Shown here piece by piece: positions 51,493 to 60,438 of a stretch of DNA of 64,000 nucleotides. The stretch's first letter is position 1, and each line of letters begins with the position of its first letter. The stretch is from UM-FILTER-33-9 sp964530235. GTDB lineage: Bacteria; Patescibacteriota; Microgenomatia; UBA1406; GWC2-37-13. A program made the translations under genes and the position numbers. The stretch is taken from contig CAZGYB010000002.1 in assembly GCA_964530235.1 (NCBI GenBank), positions 124,001-188,000 on the forward strand, written 5' to 3'. Under the pieces are notes generated by a model. The model had not been told where the DNA came from, made no database searches, and saw only the letters and a program-made list of their open reading frames with translations.

Positions 51493-52519
51493 CGTGCTCG
51501 GGGGCGGTGAAAAACATATATTGTCTATTCTTCAAGTACTCGCAGAGGTTGGATGGAAAGTAGATATTTTTTGGGAATCAGATCTCTCAAAAAAAATCGC
51601 TAATCAATTAGGTCTTTCATTTCGAAATCTCCGTTTCGTTCCAAATATTTTTTTTAAAAAACCCCTCCTAACAAAACTCTCCCACCTTCAAAAGTATGAT
51701 TTATTTTTTTACGTCACTAATGGAAGTTACTTTTTTTCTTCAGCGAAAAAAAACTTTGTATTCTGCATGGTTCCCAATAAGGCATTGTATCAAATGAATT
51801 TGATAAATAAACTCAAAACTATTAATTTTCGTTTTATTTCCAACTCAAACTATACACAAAAATGGTTAGAAAAGTGGGGTATCTCCTCTACTGTTATTTA
51901 TCCCTACATCCCGGATAACCTGTTCGATAATCAGAATCAAAAAAAAGAAAAACAGATACTTTCTGTTGGTCGGTTTTTTAAACACCTGCACGCCAAAAAA
52001 CACGAAGAGATTATTAAAACCTTTATTAGGTTCCAAACAAAATACCCTGATTTCAAATTAATTTTGATTGGCGGACTAAAAAATGAGGATATGCTTTATT
52101 ATAAATCGTTGCAAACATTGGCAAACCATAACAAAAATATCGTATTCGTTCCGAATGCTTCTTACAAAGAATTAAGGCGGTATTATCAGTCTTCACTGTT
52201 TTACTGGCATTTTACCGGATATGGCGTAAAGGAAGATGTGAACCCTGAAATGGTAGAACACCTCGGGATGACTCCAGTTGAGGCCATGGCGGGAGGGGCT
52301 ATACCCTTTTGCTTTAACGCGGGAGGACCAAAAGAGATCGTAAAAAATGGAGATAACGGGTTTTTGTTCGATACCACCGAAGAACTGATTCAAAAAACCG
52401 AAAAACTCCTCACTCAAAATGATTTGATCCAAGCGATTAGGTCAAAAGCTTATGAATATACAAAAACAAACTTCACATACCAAATCTTCAAAATAAAAGT
52501 TACCGAAACCGTTCTATGA
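51455..52519 (+). CDS. GT4-family (GT-B) glycosyltransferase
   Basis: From the ATG at 51455 it has 354 residues. SVALYNPYLDVLGGGEKHIL is the N-terminal GT4 loop and EHLGMTPVEAMAGGAIPF the EX7E donor site. SVGRFFKHLHAKKHEEIIKTF is typical of the donor-domain start. The longer reading to 51404 lies wholly inside the GT2 gene; even from 51455 it overlaps by 38 bp. It probably works in the same cytoplasmic assembly line as its two GT2 neighbours. Confidence 0.87.
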   Translation: MKKSVALYNPYLDVLGGGEKHILSILQVLAEVGWKVDIFWESDLSKKIANQLGLSFRNLRFVPNIFFKKPLLTKLSHLQKYDLFFYVTNGSYFFSSAKKNFVFCMVPNKALYQMNLINKLKTINFRFISNSNYTQKWLEKWGISSTVIYPYIPDNLFDNQNQKKEKQILSVGRFFKHLHAKKHEEIIKTFIRFQTKYPDFKLILIGGLKNEDMLYYKSLQTLANHNKNIVFVPNASYKELRRYYQSSLFYWHFTGYGVKEDVNPEMVEHLGMTPVEAMAGGAIPFCFNAGGPKEIVKNGDNGFLFDTTEELIQKTEKLLTQNDLIQAIRSKAYEYTKTNFTYQIFKIKVTETVL

Positions 52520-53397
52520 TATCGATAGTCATTCCAACGTATAACAATACAAGACAACTCATCGAAAATATCAAAAAAAATAAAACGTATTTCGATAGGA
52601 ATGAGGTAATTGTTATAAACGACTTTCCCGGTAAAAGTATTGTCAAACATATAAATGAGTTCCCTCATGTAAAGCTTCTTGAAAATAGCTCCAATCTTGG
52701 ATTTGCCGGCTCGGTTAACCACGCCATTTTGAAAACATCACACGCATACGTCATGCTTTTAAATGACGATGTTTTACTGACCGATACATCATACCTCAAA
52801 GCAATTACTACACTACAAAGTAATTCCAAGCTATTTGCAGTAAGCTTTGCCCAAAGGCAAAAAAACAGCCTGGTCATTGGAAAAAATAGATTGTACTGGA
52901 AAAGCGGATTTCTCCGTCATGCAAAAGCATGGGATATGAAACCAGGAATAAACGGGTGGGCTGAGGGAGGTTCATGTATCATTGACAAAGAAAAATACTT
53001 AAAACTTGGTGGTTTTGATCAAATGTACTCTCCATTTTACTGGGAAGACGTAGATTTATCCTATCGCGCTTGGAAACAGGGGTATACGATTTTTTTTGAT
53101 CCTACAATCGTGGTGAATCATCAGCACGAATCAACTATAGGAAAACAATTCAATAGGGAAATGATTGATACGATTTCTTACCGGAATCAGTTTATTTTTA
53201 TATGGAAAAATGTAACCGATTTTAATTTACTCGCATCTCACCTTCTTTGCATACTCATCACATTACCCCGTATGTTAATCACAAATACAAAATATGTAAA
53301 AGGTTTAATTCAAGCCTTGCAAAAACTTCCGAAACTTATCAACAAAAAAAATAAAGATGTATTATCTGATAAAGAAATTTTAAGTAAATTTAAGTAA
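52516..53397 (+). CDS. GT2 glycosyltransferase, WbbL-like
   Basis: This 293-residue GT-A enzyme begins ISIVIPTYNNTRQLI. It has VINDFPGKS, NLGFAGSVNHAILK and LLNDDVLL at the metal site, and GGFDQMYSPFYWEDVDLSYR as the catalytic block. A hydrophobic stretch near residue 245 (ASHLLCILITLPRML) may touch the membrane. Start and stop overlap or abut neighbours (ATGA with the GT4 gene). Confidence 0.88.
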   Translation: MISIVIPTYNNTRQLIENIKKNKTYFDRNEVIVINDFPGKSIVKHINEFPHVKLLENSSNLGFAGSVNHAILKTSHAYVMLLNDDVLLTDTSYLKAITTLQSNSKLFAVSFAQRQKNSLVIGKNRLYWKSGFLRHAKAWDMKPGINGWAEGGSCIIDKEKYLKLGGFDQMYSPFYWEDVDLSYRAWKQGYTIFFDPTIVVNHQHESTIGKQFNREMIDTISYRNQFIFIWKNVTDFNLLASHLLCILITLPRMLITNTKYVKGLIQALQKLPKLINKKNKDVLSDKEILSKFK

Positions 53398-53398
53398 T

Positions 53399-55006
53399 AT
53401 GAACAAGGCAGTTTTTGGGTTATTAATCACATTTAGTTGCATATCGGTTTTCTTAACGGTCGTTCAAAAAACTCCAACCCCTCCTTGTTTGAATGCTGAT
53501 GAAGCAGCATTCGGTTACAATGCATACTCAATCCTAAAAACTGGAAGGGATGAATACGGCAAACTGTTCCCGCTTCGCCTAAAATCTTTTGGGGACTATA
53601 AGATGCCTTTGTACACATATTTTTCAGTGCCATTTGTTGCAATATTTGGGCTTAATGAATTTGGGATAAGAGCGCTTAATGTCTTTCTCTCGTTTATTCT
53701 TCCGTTTGCGGTTTACTTACTATCCTATGAATTGTTCAAAAATAAAAAAGTTGGGCTTGTCAGTTCATTCCTTGTTACAGTCTCTCTGGGACTCCATATT
53801 ATTGCGCGCCATGCCCATGAGGCATACCTTGCTACGGTACTTACCACTTTTGTATCTTATTTTTTTCTGCGAATCTTACAAAAACCACAATTAAAAAATA
53901 TTTTTTTCTTTGGTCTCCTTTCAATTCTTCTTCTTTTCAGTTACCACCCAGGAAGATTATTTATTCTTTTTTTTCTAGGATTTGCGATCCTACATGCATT
54001 GATTCATAAAAAACATAGTCAGATTGGAATAATTATTTTGCTCTTGCTTATAATCGGTTTGTTTTCGCTGTCTGACTTTATATATAAACCTGAACGGTTG
54101 AAAAATCTAGTGTTTTTTAATAATGCCGGATTTAGCCTAAAAATATCCGAGCTTAAAACAGAAGGGGGAATAAAATACCTATACCATCCGCTATTTATTG
54201 GACTAAAAGATGTGCTACTTGCACATCTCACCTATTTTTCTCCCCAGTTTCTTCTACTTAACGGTGATGAAAATTATCGCTTCGGTTACCCGGGAATGGG
54301 CGTTCTTACAGTAATAGAGTATGGATTTATTTTTATTGGTATTTACTATTTGTTTAAAAATAAAGAGAAGTGGCGATGGTTTATCCTATTGTTAACCTTT
54401 TTTTCCCCTTTTTCATCATCCCTTTCCTGGTCAACAGGATCACTGACTCGGTCACTTTTTCTTTTTATTCCTCTCGCTATTCTATCCGGATACGGATTCA
54501 CGCAGTTGGGTATCTTACTGAAAAAACAACACCTATTGTTTTACCTTGTAACACTCAGTACTTTTTGCTTTTTCCTCATCTTTAACTGGGATTTTTATTT
54601 GTTTCATTTTCCCCGTCGTCTCACAACAATCCATGCTTGGCAATGTGGCTATAAAGAGGTAAGCGATTTTATTAAACAGAACTACAACAAATATGACACA
54701 TTTTATATTACCCGTGATATTGGAATGCCTTATATATTTACTCTTTTTTACCTCAAATATCCTCCTGAAGAATACCAAAAACAGGCATCTCTCACCGCTC
54801 CTGACGAGTATGGTTTTGGGCAAGTAAACGGATTCGATAAGTTTGTTTTTGATTTCAAACCGCCGAAAAGCCTTCAAAATAAATCAGTAGTCATCGGGTC
54901 TCGCGATAATTTCAAAAGCTTAGGGACTGAGGTCGACATAACGAAGCTTAAAACTATCTCAACACACGGTGAACCCATGTTTATGATCTATAGTTTGGAC
55001 AATTAA
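53399..55006 (+). CDS. GT39-like GT-C glycosyltransferase, DE-type
   Basis: This 535-residue protein shows the commonest GT39 pattern of such genomes: LNADEAAFGYNAYSILKTGR, EYGKLFPL and FGDYKMPLYTY. FLLLNGDENYRFGYPGMG near residue 290 fits the GD-loop subfamily. FSYHPGRLFILFFLG is the later family block. The outer C-terminal domain is about 110 residues. It ends the glycan cluster; the next gene is convergent. Confidence 0.8.
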   Translation: MNKAVFGLLITFSCISVFLTVVQKTPTPPCLNADEAAFGYNAYSILKTGRDEYGKLFPLRLKSFGDYKMPLYTYFSVPFVAIFGLNEFGIRALNVFLSFILPFAVYLLSYELFKNKKVGLVSSFLVTVSLGLHIIARHAHEAYLATVLTTFVSYFFLRILQKPQLKNIFFFGLLSILLLFSYHPGRLFILFFLGFAILHALIHKKHSQIGIIILLLLIIGLFSLSDFIYKPERLKNLVFFNNAGFSLKISELKTEGGIKYLYHPLFIGLKDVLLAHLTYFSPQFLLLNGDENYRFGYPGMGVLTVIEYGFIFIGIYYLFKNKEKWRWFILLLTFFSPFSSSLSWSTGSLTRSLFLFIPLAILSGYGFTQLGILLKKQHLLFYLVTLSTFCFFLIFNWDFYLFHFPRRLTTIHAWQCGYKEVSDFIKQNYNKYDTFYITRDIGMPYIFTLFYLKYPPEEYQKQASLTAPDEYGFGQVNGFDKFVFDFKPPKSLQNKSVVIGSRDNFKSLGTEVDITKLKTISTHGEPMFMIYSLDN

Positions 55007-55009
55007 AAA

Positions 55010-55618
55010 CTATACAAAGATATACAAAGCAAGACTGTATAGCGTATGCACCAAAATCGGAGGAAGAATGTTTCTTTCTTCTAAATATAAAAGAGAAACC
55101 ACCATACCCAACATAAAATCTAGAGCTATAACAACCAATAAAATTTTTCCTGTGAGTAGGACATTTGTCATCAAAATCGGAATATGTAAACATATCGAAA
55201 GAAGGGTTGACTGTATCGCAGAGAGAAAGATGTTCTTGGAATGAACATATAGTTTTTCAAGTATAAATCCACGAGAAAGAAGTTCCTCGGAACATGCAGT
55301 AATAAACGATATTCCTAAAAAGAAAAGTATATTTTGCTTAACATCAATAATCATCCATAATCCAAAAAATACGATAGCAAACAATACATAATAATGCAGT
55401 TTTATCGGTTTGATTTTTAAAGACTTCCCGATACTCTGTTTTTCAACTTTACTAATAAACCATACTACGGGAAGAATGAAAATAATTGGTTTTATTATTA
55501 CTTCATCAATCCATAACGGAACATCAGTTTTAAAAAAAGCCCGATAAAAACTCCATAGAATAAGAATAACAGCCCACAAATTTAGTGCTTTTTGCTTCAT
55601 ATAATAAGCTTGCTTCAT
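55010..55618 (-). CDS. CPBP-family intramembrane protease (CAAX protease/bacteriocin-processing type)
   Basis: From the ATG at 55618 it has 202 residues (55600 is also possible; the TTG at 55654 is less likely). It has about six helices, the active-site SEELLSRGF (EE-x3-R), a His in CLHIPIL and a later VHTLYSL His. These are the motifs of Abi/CPBP glutamic intramembrane proteases. The substrate is unknown. It follows an XRE regulator gene on the same strand by about 38 bp, so the two may form one unit. Confidence 0.85.
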   Translation of the reverse strand: MKQAYYMKQKALNLWAVILILWSFYRAFFKTDVPLWIDEVIIKPIIFILPVVWFISKVEKQSIGKSLKIKPIKLHYYVLFAIVFFGLWMIIDVKQNILFFLGISFITACSEELLSRGFILEKLYVHSKNIFLSAIQSTLLSICLHIPILMTNVLLTGKILLVVIALDFMLGMVVSLLYLEERNILPPILVHTLYSLALYIFV

Positions 55619-55656
55619 TGGTATTACTGTACATGCTTTCTTGTGTTTTTGCAATA

Positions 55657-55875
55657 CTATACTCCGGTAAGAAGAGAGTGAATTTTGATTCTCAGTTTTC
55701 GAGCAATTTTGTGGAGTATCCGCATGGATGGATTTGCTTTGCCTTCCTCTATACGAGCAAGATATGTCCTGTCAAGTTCAGCGATTCCAGATAGTTCATC
55801 CTGCGAGAGACCTCTTTTTTTACGTTCTGTACTTATGCGCTCACCCAACCGCTTGTAAAAGAAATCACCCCTCAT
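55657..55875 (-). CDS. XRE-family helix-turn-helix regulator
   Basis: This 72-residue protein is a single HTH_3 domain: GERISTERKKRGLSQDELSG, then LDRTYLARIEEGKANPSM. It has no sensor domain, so it may bind a partner or act constitutively. It stands just upstream of the CPBP protease. Such HTH-protease pairs occur in phage-type and stress circuits, but no further evidence is present. Confidence 0.88.
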   Translation of the reverse strand: MRGDFFYKRLGERISTERKKRGLSQDELSGIAELDRTYLARIEEGKANPSMRILHKIARKLRIKIHSLLTGV

Positions 55876-55987
55876 ACTTTTGATAAGATAGTACGAGAGA
55901 AGGAAAAGTGCAGTCGTTTATATGCTACAAAAGTTATAATTTAGGAGTTTATACCAAGTAAAATAATGGATTATTACTGTTCCTTTT

Positions 55988-57085
55988 TCATTCCAAGAAG
56001 TCTTTCAATTTTCTTGCTCGAGTAGGATGTTTCAGCTTCCGTATGGCTTTTGCTTCAATTTGACGTATTCTCTCTCTCGTTACTTTAAACTCTTTCCCCA
56101 CTTCTTCAAGTGTTTTTGGTTTTCCGTCATCCAAACCAAAACGCATAATAAGTACTTTCTTTTCACGGGGTGACAGTGTTTCCAATACTTTTCCCAACGC
56201 TTCTTTCAGCAGTTCTCTTGAAACTTTGTCATAAAGAGTGGGTTGCGCCTGATCGCTCACGAACTGTTCTAATGTTGCCTCCTTATCATCTCCAACCGGA
56301 GTTGATAAGGACTTCGGTTGTTGTGAGATCTTCATAAGGTTTTCAACCTCCTCGGAAGTCATCTGCATTTCCTTCGCAATCTCTTTCACCAAAGGTTCTC
56401 TTCCTAATTTTTGTGTCAGCTTTCTTTGTGTTTTGTAAAAACGATTTATCTGATCAACCATGTGGACTGGAATCCGTATTGTTCTCGATTGATCTGCAAT
56501 CGCTCTGGTAATCGCCTGTCGAATCCACCATGTGGCATAAGTTGAAAACTTGTATCCTCTTCTCCAATTATATTTTTCTACACCTCTAATAAGTCCTTTA
56601 TTGCCTTCTTGGATCAAATCAAGAAAAGAGAGCCTTCTTCCAAGGTATTTTTTTGCTATTGAAACAACAAGTCTTAAGTTTGCTTTTATTAGTTTTTCTT
56701 TTGCTTTTTCACTCCCTTTTTCATACTGTTGAGCAAACTTGATTTCATCTTCAAACACAAGAAGCGGAGTTTTTCCAATTTCTTTTAAATATTTTTTTAT
56801 AGGATCAAGCGATTCCCCATGCTTCATGCTGATTAACTGCTCCAACTCCTTCTCAACCTCTTCAGCGGATTTATGCACTTCTTCTTCTTCACGAGTTGAA
56901 ATCGTTTCATAAATGTCAACTCCTTTTTGAAGAGCATTATTAAAAAATTCATCAATTTCTTCGATGTGTTTTTCAGGTTCTGAACAAACCAAGAAAATAT
57001 CATCTTGGACAACAAAACCGTCCTCTTCTCCTTGTGCAAGAAGGTCTTTAAATGATTTGGGGAATTTTTGTTTGGTCAATGTCAT
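55988..57085 (-). CDS. rpoD: Primary RNA polymerase sigma factor (sigma-70)
   Basis: This 365-residue protein has an acidic N-terminus of about 90 residues in place of a full region 1.1, region 1.2 (DPIKKYLKEIGKTPLL), region 2 (GLIRGVEKYNWRRGYKFSTY then WWIRQAITRAIADQ), region 3 and region 4.2 (EEVGKEFKVTRERIRQIEAK). It lacks the long non-conserved insert of E. coli sigma-70. Region 2.4/3.0 is intact, in line with the many TATAAT and TG-extended -10 boxes seen here. It follows dnaG as in the classic macromolecular-synthesis operon, but has its own -10 in the 15-bp gap. Confidence 0.95.
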   Translation of the reverse strand: MTLTKQKFPKSFKDLLAQGEEDGFVVQDDIFLVCSEPEKHIEEIDEFFNNALQKGVDIYETISTREEEEVHKSAEEVEKELEQLISMKHGESLDPIKKYLKEIGKTPLLVFEDEIKFAQQYEKGSEKAKEKLIKANLRLVVSIAKKYLGRRLSFLDLIQEGNKGLIRGVEKYNWRRGYKFSTYATWWIRQAITRAIADQSRTIRIPVHMVDQINRFYKTQRKLTQKLGREPLVKEIAKEMQMTSEEVENLMKISQQPKSLSTPVGDDKEATLEQFVSDQAQPTLYDKVSRELLKEALGKVLETLSPREKKVLIMRFGLDDGKPKTLEEVGKEFKVTRERIRQIEAKAIRKLKHPTRARKLKDFLE

Positions 57086-57092
57086 ATCCTAT

Positions 57093-57098
57093 ATTATA
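57093..57098 (-). promoter_or_regulatory. -10 box of rpoD in the dnaG-rpoD gap
   Basis: On the minus strand TATAAT ends 7 nt before the rpoD ATG (57085). rpoD can thus be expressed apart from dnaG. Confidence 0.55.
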
Positions 57099-57100
57099 TC

Positions 57101-58852
57101 CTAAGCAAGCTTCTTTTCTAACTGCTTTAACTCTCCATTTATGCTTTTCATTTCCTCTTGATCCTCTATTTTATCAGATAAAAGTAATACCTGTAACCTT
57201 CTTTTTAAAGAAAACCGTTTAATTTCAAAGGCTAGTTTAACAATATTACTTTGAGACAACGGAGATTCGAGTGATACCGCAAGAGAAATGTAGTCAAAGA
57301 CGGAACGTAATTCCGGAGAAAGGTGAGCAGCGAAATCAGAGCTTTTCATTTTGTTATTATTTTTTTGTTGTTTAAGAGCTTCGGCATAGAGATTTTTATA
57401 GGAAGGATATGAAAAATCACCAGATACAAGAATGTCTTTCACAAGGTTTATTCCAGAATTAATTAGATCATCTCCCAAAAGCAGGCTTAAAAAATGTCTC
57501 TCAATCAATACCGATCGATCTTCTTTCTGGGATTGATTTTGGCGGACATAGAGTTTATTTTCTTTCTTTTTATATTTTAATTTTCTCATCGTAGCAGTAA
57601 TACTCGATTCACTCACGTGTAAGAGAACTGCCAGTTTTTTAATATAGTAAGACAAAACAATGGGATTCTGTATGTAGTTAAAAAATGGAAGCAGTTCCTC
57701 TCCAATATTTTTTCGGCTAAATACATTATCTTCCGGATATTTTTTTTGAAAGTACTCTATTAAAAAATCATAAATAGGAACCGGTGATCGAACTGCCTGC
57801 AGAGTAGCTTCTTTGTCCTGATGAAGTGCTTCATCGGGATCTTTTCCCTGAGGAAATTTTATAACGCCCAACTCAACATCGAGAAGCTCTGCATCTTCAA
57901 TTCCCCGCTTCATTGCTTCTTCACCGGCAGCATCTGAATCTAAAGCAAGATATATTCTATTGGTAAAGCGTTTTATAAGAAGTAGCTGCTCTTTCGTAAG
58001 CGCTGATCCTTTTATTGCAACAACATTTCCTATACCAGATTGGAATAGCGATATCATATCAAATTCTCCTTCAACAACAATCACGCAGTTTTTTTTACGA
58101 ATGTAGTCTTTTGTTATATTCAGTCCAAACAGTGTTTCCCGTTTGTGATACAAAAGAGTTTCCGGACTGTTAATATACTTTGCCTGTTTTTTTTCATCAT
58201 GCAGTATGCGACCAGAAAAACCGATTATGTTCCCTCGTGAATCTTTTAAGGGAAAAATTAATCGCCCACGAAATCTATCATAAAACGTCCCGTTTTCTGA
58301 TTTTACAACAACTCCAGCCGAAAACATTTCTTCATCTCGAAACTTTTTTTGAAGTAAAAAACGATGAAGCGAGTCCCAAGAAGATGGTGCATATCCGAGT
58401 TCAAACGCATCAAGAACTGCTTTCTTAAGATTCCTTTGTCTAATATAACTACGTGCGACCGCTCCAAAGGCATTTTCATTTAGCAGATACCTATAAAAAT
58501 CACACGCAGTTCGATTCAGTATAAATAGTCTTTCTTTTTGCTTGAAAGAAACATCATCGATAGAAACGGAGGTAAAAGGTATACGGTAAAACGCAGCTAA
58601 CTCTTTCACTGCTTCCGAAAAAGTCAACCGATCCCATTTCATAAGAAAACGGATTACATCCCCACCGTCCGCACAAGAACCAAAACAGTGCCAGATCTGC
58701 CGGTCAGGTGAGACAATAAATGATGGAGACTTTTCCTGATGAAAGGGGCAAAGCCCCTTGAAGTTTCTTCCTGCTTTCTGTAAAGGAACAAATGAATTTA
58801 TATACTCAACTATATTAGCTTTTCTTTTTATCTGTTCAACTACCTCATTCAT
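57101..58852 (-). CDS. dnaG: DNA primase DnaG
   Basis: This 583-residue protein has the zinc-binding domain (C35-P-F-H38, then C56 and C60), the N-terminal primase part, and a TOPRIM domain with VVVEGEFDMI and ALDSDAAG. The zinc ligands are spaced CX3C (CFGSC) rather than the CX2C of E. coli. The C-terminal helicase-interaction region is short and weakly conserved. DnaG makes RNA primers at the replication fork. Its start is 50 bp from the divergent PilM-like gene. Confidence 0.95.
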   Translation of the reverse strand: MNEVVEQIKRKANIVEYINSFVPLQKAGRNFKGLCPFHQEKSPSFIVSPDRQIWHCFGSCADGGDVIRFLMKWDRLTFSEAVKELAAFYRIPFTSVSIDDVSFKQKERLFILNRTACDFYRYLLNENAFGAVARSYIRQRNLKKAVLDAFELGYAPSSWDSLHRFLLQKKFRDEEMFSAGVVVKSENGTFYDRFRGRLIFPLKDSRGNIIGFSGRILHDEKKQAKYINSPETLLYHKRETLFGLNITKDYIRKKNCVIVVEGEFDMISLFQSGIGNVVAIKGSALTKEQLLLIKRFTNRIYLALDSDAAGEEAMKRGIEDAELLDVELGVIKFPQGKDPDEALHQDKEATLQAVRSPVPIYDFLIEYFQKKYPEDNVFSRKNIGEELLPFFNYIQNPIVLSYYIKKLAVLLHVSESSITATMRKLKYKKKENKLYVRQNQSQKEDRSVLIERHFLSLLLGDDLINSGINLVKDILVSGDFSYPSYKNLYAEALKQQKNNNKMKSSDFAAHLSPELRSVFDYISLAVSLESPLSQSNIVKLAFEIKRFSLKRRLQVLLLSDKIEDQEEMKSINGELKQLEKKLA

Positions 58853-58901
58853 GTACCCATTATTTTATCAAAAAGACTTGTTTTTTTTCCTTTCGTTACT
58901 G

Positions 58902-58907
58902 TATGAT
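58902..58907 (+). promoter_or_regulatory. -10 box that favours the start at 58918
   Basis: TATGAT with TG nearby upstream ends 10 nt before the ATG at 58918 and contains the alternative ATG at 58903. The shorter protein (MLYLYIDQN) is therefore favoured. Confidence 0.45.
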
Positions 58908-58917
58908 TAATAATAGG

Positions 58918-60396
58918 ATGTTGTATCTTTATATAGATCAAAATCAAATAAAGCTTTTTCATGTAAAAAAATCCTTATTGGGTCAATATACTATAGGTTT
59001 TTATCATAAAAAATTTCAGGTAGATCTTCTGAAAGACGGTAAAGTTTTGAATGTCGATGTTCTTGCATCCGCCATGAAAGAAATTGCAGCGAAAGTACCT
59101 TCCGTAGACCACTCTAAAGATAAGGATGTAACCGTCATTCTCCCTCAAGAATCTTTTTACTTTCTTCGAACAACAGTACCATCGGATATTTCCTCCTCAG
59201 CCATAGTCTCATTTATTAAAGATAAAATAAAAGAAAAGCTACCCTCCTCTTCATCCAATATAATAAGCGACTATTTTTTTACTGAAGCTGAAAATACGAA
59301 ACACATCAGTCTGTATAGTATCAATCAAGATACTATTACAACACTAGCGAGTTCTTTAAATCTGTTAGACTACCGGCTTGTTTCTGTGTATCCCGAAACA
59401 CTTGCTTACTATAAACTTTTTGAAAAAACACTCAGAAAAGGAAAAATCGAACATATTTTGTATGGTTTATATCAATCAGATTTATTCCTCGGCTACCTTT
59501 ATGATTCTTACGGCCTAAAGACTGAAGAAAGTATTAAATTTCCTCTTACGGAAAAAAAAGATATTCGACCCAGTCTGAAAACAAAAGCCGAAGAATTTGA
59601 AAAAAGTAACCAAAAAATAAATCGATTTATTCTATCCGGGGTAAATGCGGACACTGTAAGGCAAGACCTGTTCACCAAAGAAGTAGGAATGTGGATGAAC
59701 CCGTTAAAACGCATCATTCCGCAATTTTATTCAGAATATATAAAACTATTAATGATGTCCGAAGAAAAAGTATTCCCGATATTAGATTACGACGTATGTT
59801 TAGGAGCATTTATTTTTTCGATTGAAAACAAATACTTCTCTTTCATGAAAAAACAATCTCCATCAGTTCATAACCAACAAAAAAAACCTACTTTATCACA
59901 GTCTAACCTCTTTGTACCCCAAACAAATAAATCCTTTTTCAAAAAAGAATATCTTCTGTTTGCGTTGTCATTCATACTCTCTTTTTTAATATTTCAAACG
60001 ATCTCTCAAGGCTCTGTTATAAAAAAACTTCCGCTCTTAACCCGATCAGAAAAGCCTTCGCCAACTCCATCTCCAATACCACCCACCCCAACTCCAACTG
60101 TTGCGGTACAAAAAGAAAAATATAAAATTAAAGTGTTAAATGGTTCAGGAACAAGCGGTAAGGCATCCGAAGTAAGAGACATTCTTAAAAAAAACAACTA
60201 TCAAGATATTCTTACCGGAAATGCAGATAACTTCGACTATACAAGAACGGAAATTAATATTAAACAAGAAGTATCAGAAATTAAACCTTATCTCCTTCAA
60301 GAGTTGAATGATTACGTTTCCAACCCTCAAATCGGTATCCTTGATTCAAAAGAAACAGCAGACATTACTATTATCGTTGGCACTGACTTCAAATAA
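58918..60396 (+). CDS. PilM/GspL-like protein fused to a LytR_C domain
   Basis: This 492-residue protein has three parts. About residues 1-310 look like an actin-fold PilM/GspL-type domain: an opening LYLYIDQNQIKLFHV, VILPQESFYFLRTTV, and VYPETLAYYKLF. A membrane helix follows (YLLFALSFILSFLIFQTI), then a Pro/Thr linker (PTPSPIPPTPTPT). The C-terminal LytR_C domain starts IKVLNGSGTSGKASEV. The cytoplasmic part could bind an assembly partner while the outer part binds an envelope component. The fusion of these two domain types is unusual to my knowledge. No other pilus genes are in the window. PilM similarity is by pattern only. Confidence 0.68.
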   Translation: MLYLYIDQNQIKLFHVKKSLLGQYTIGFYHKKFQVDLLKDGKVLNVDVLASAMKEIAAKVPSVDHSKDKDVTVILPQESFYFLRTTVPSDISSSAIVSFIKDKIKEKLPSSSSNIISDYFFTEAENTKHISLYSINQDTITTLASSLNLLDYRLVSVYPETLAYYKLFEKTLRKGKIEHILYGLYQSDLFLGYLYDSYGLKTEESIKFPLTEKKDIRPSLKTKAEEFEKSNQKINRFILSGVNADTVRQDLFTKEVGMWMNPLKRIIPQFYSEYIKLLMMSEEKVFPILDYDVCLGAFIFSIENKYFSFMKKQSPSVHNQQKKPTLSQSNLFVPQTNKSFFKKEYLLFALSFILSFLIFQTISQGSVIKKLPLLTRSEKPSPTPSPIPPTPTPTVAVQKEKYKIKVLNGSGTSGKASEVRDILKKNNYQDILTGNADNFDYTRTEINIKQEVSEIKPYLLQELNDYVSNPQIGILDSKETADITIIVGTDFK

Positions 60397-60423
60397 CCAC
60401 TTACAAGCTCCCTATCAAGAACT

Positions 60424-60432
60424 TGGTATAAT
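60424..60432 (+). promoter_or_regulatory. Extended -10 of prfB
   Basis: TGG-TATAAT (T of TTGG upstream) ends 6 nt before the prfB ATG at 60439. Confidence 0.6.
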
Positions 60433-60438
60433 TATTTC

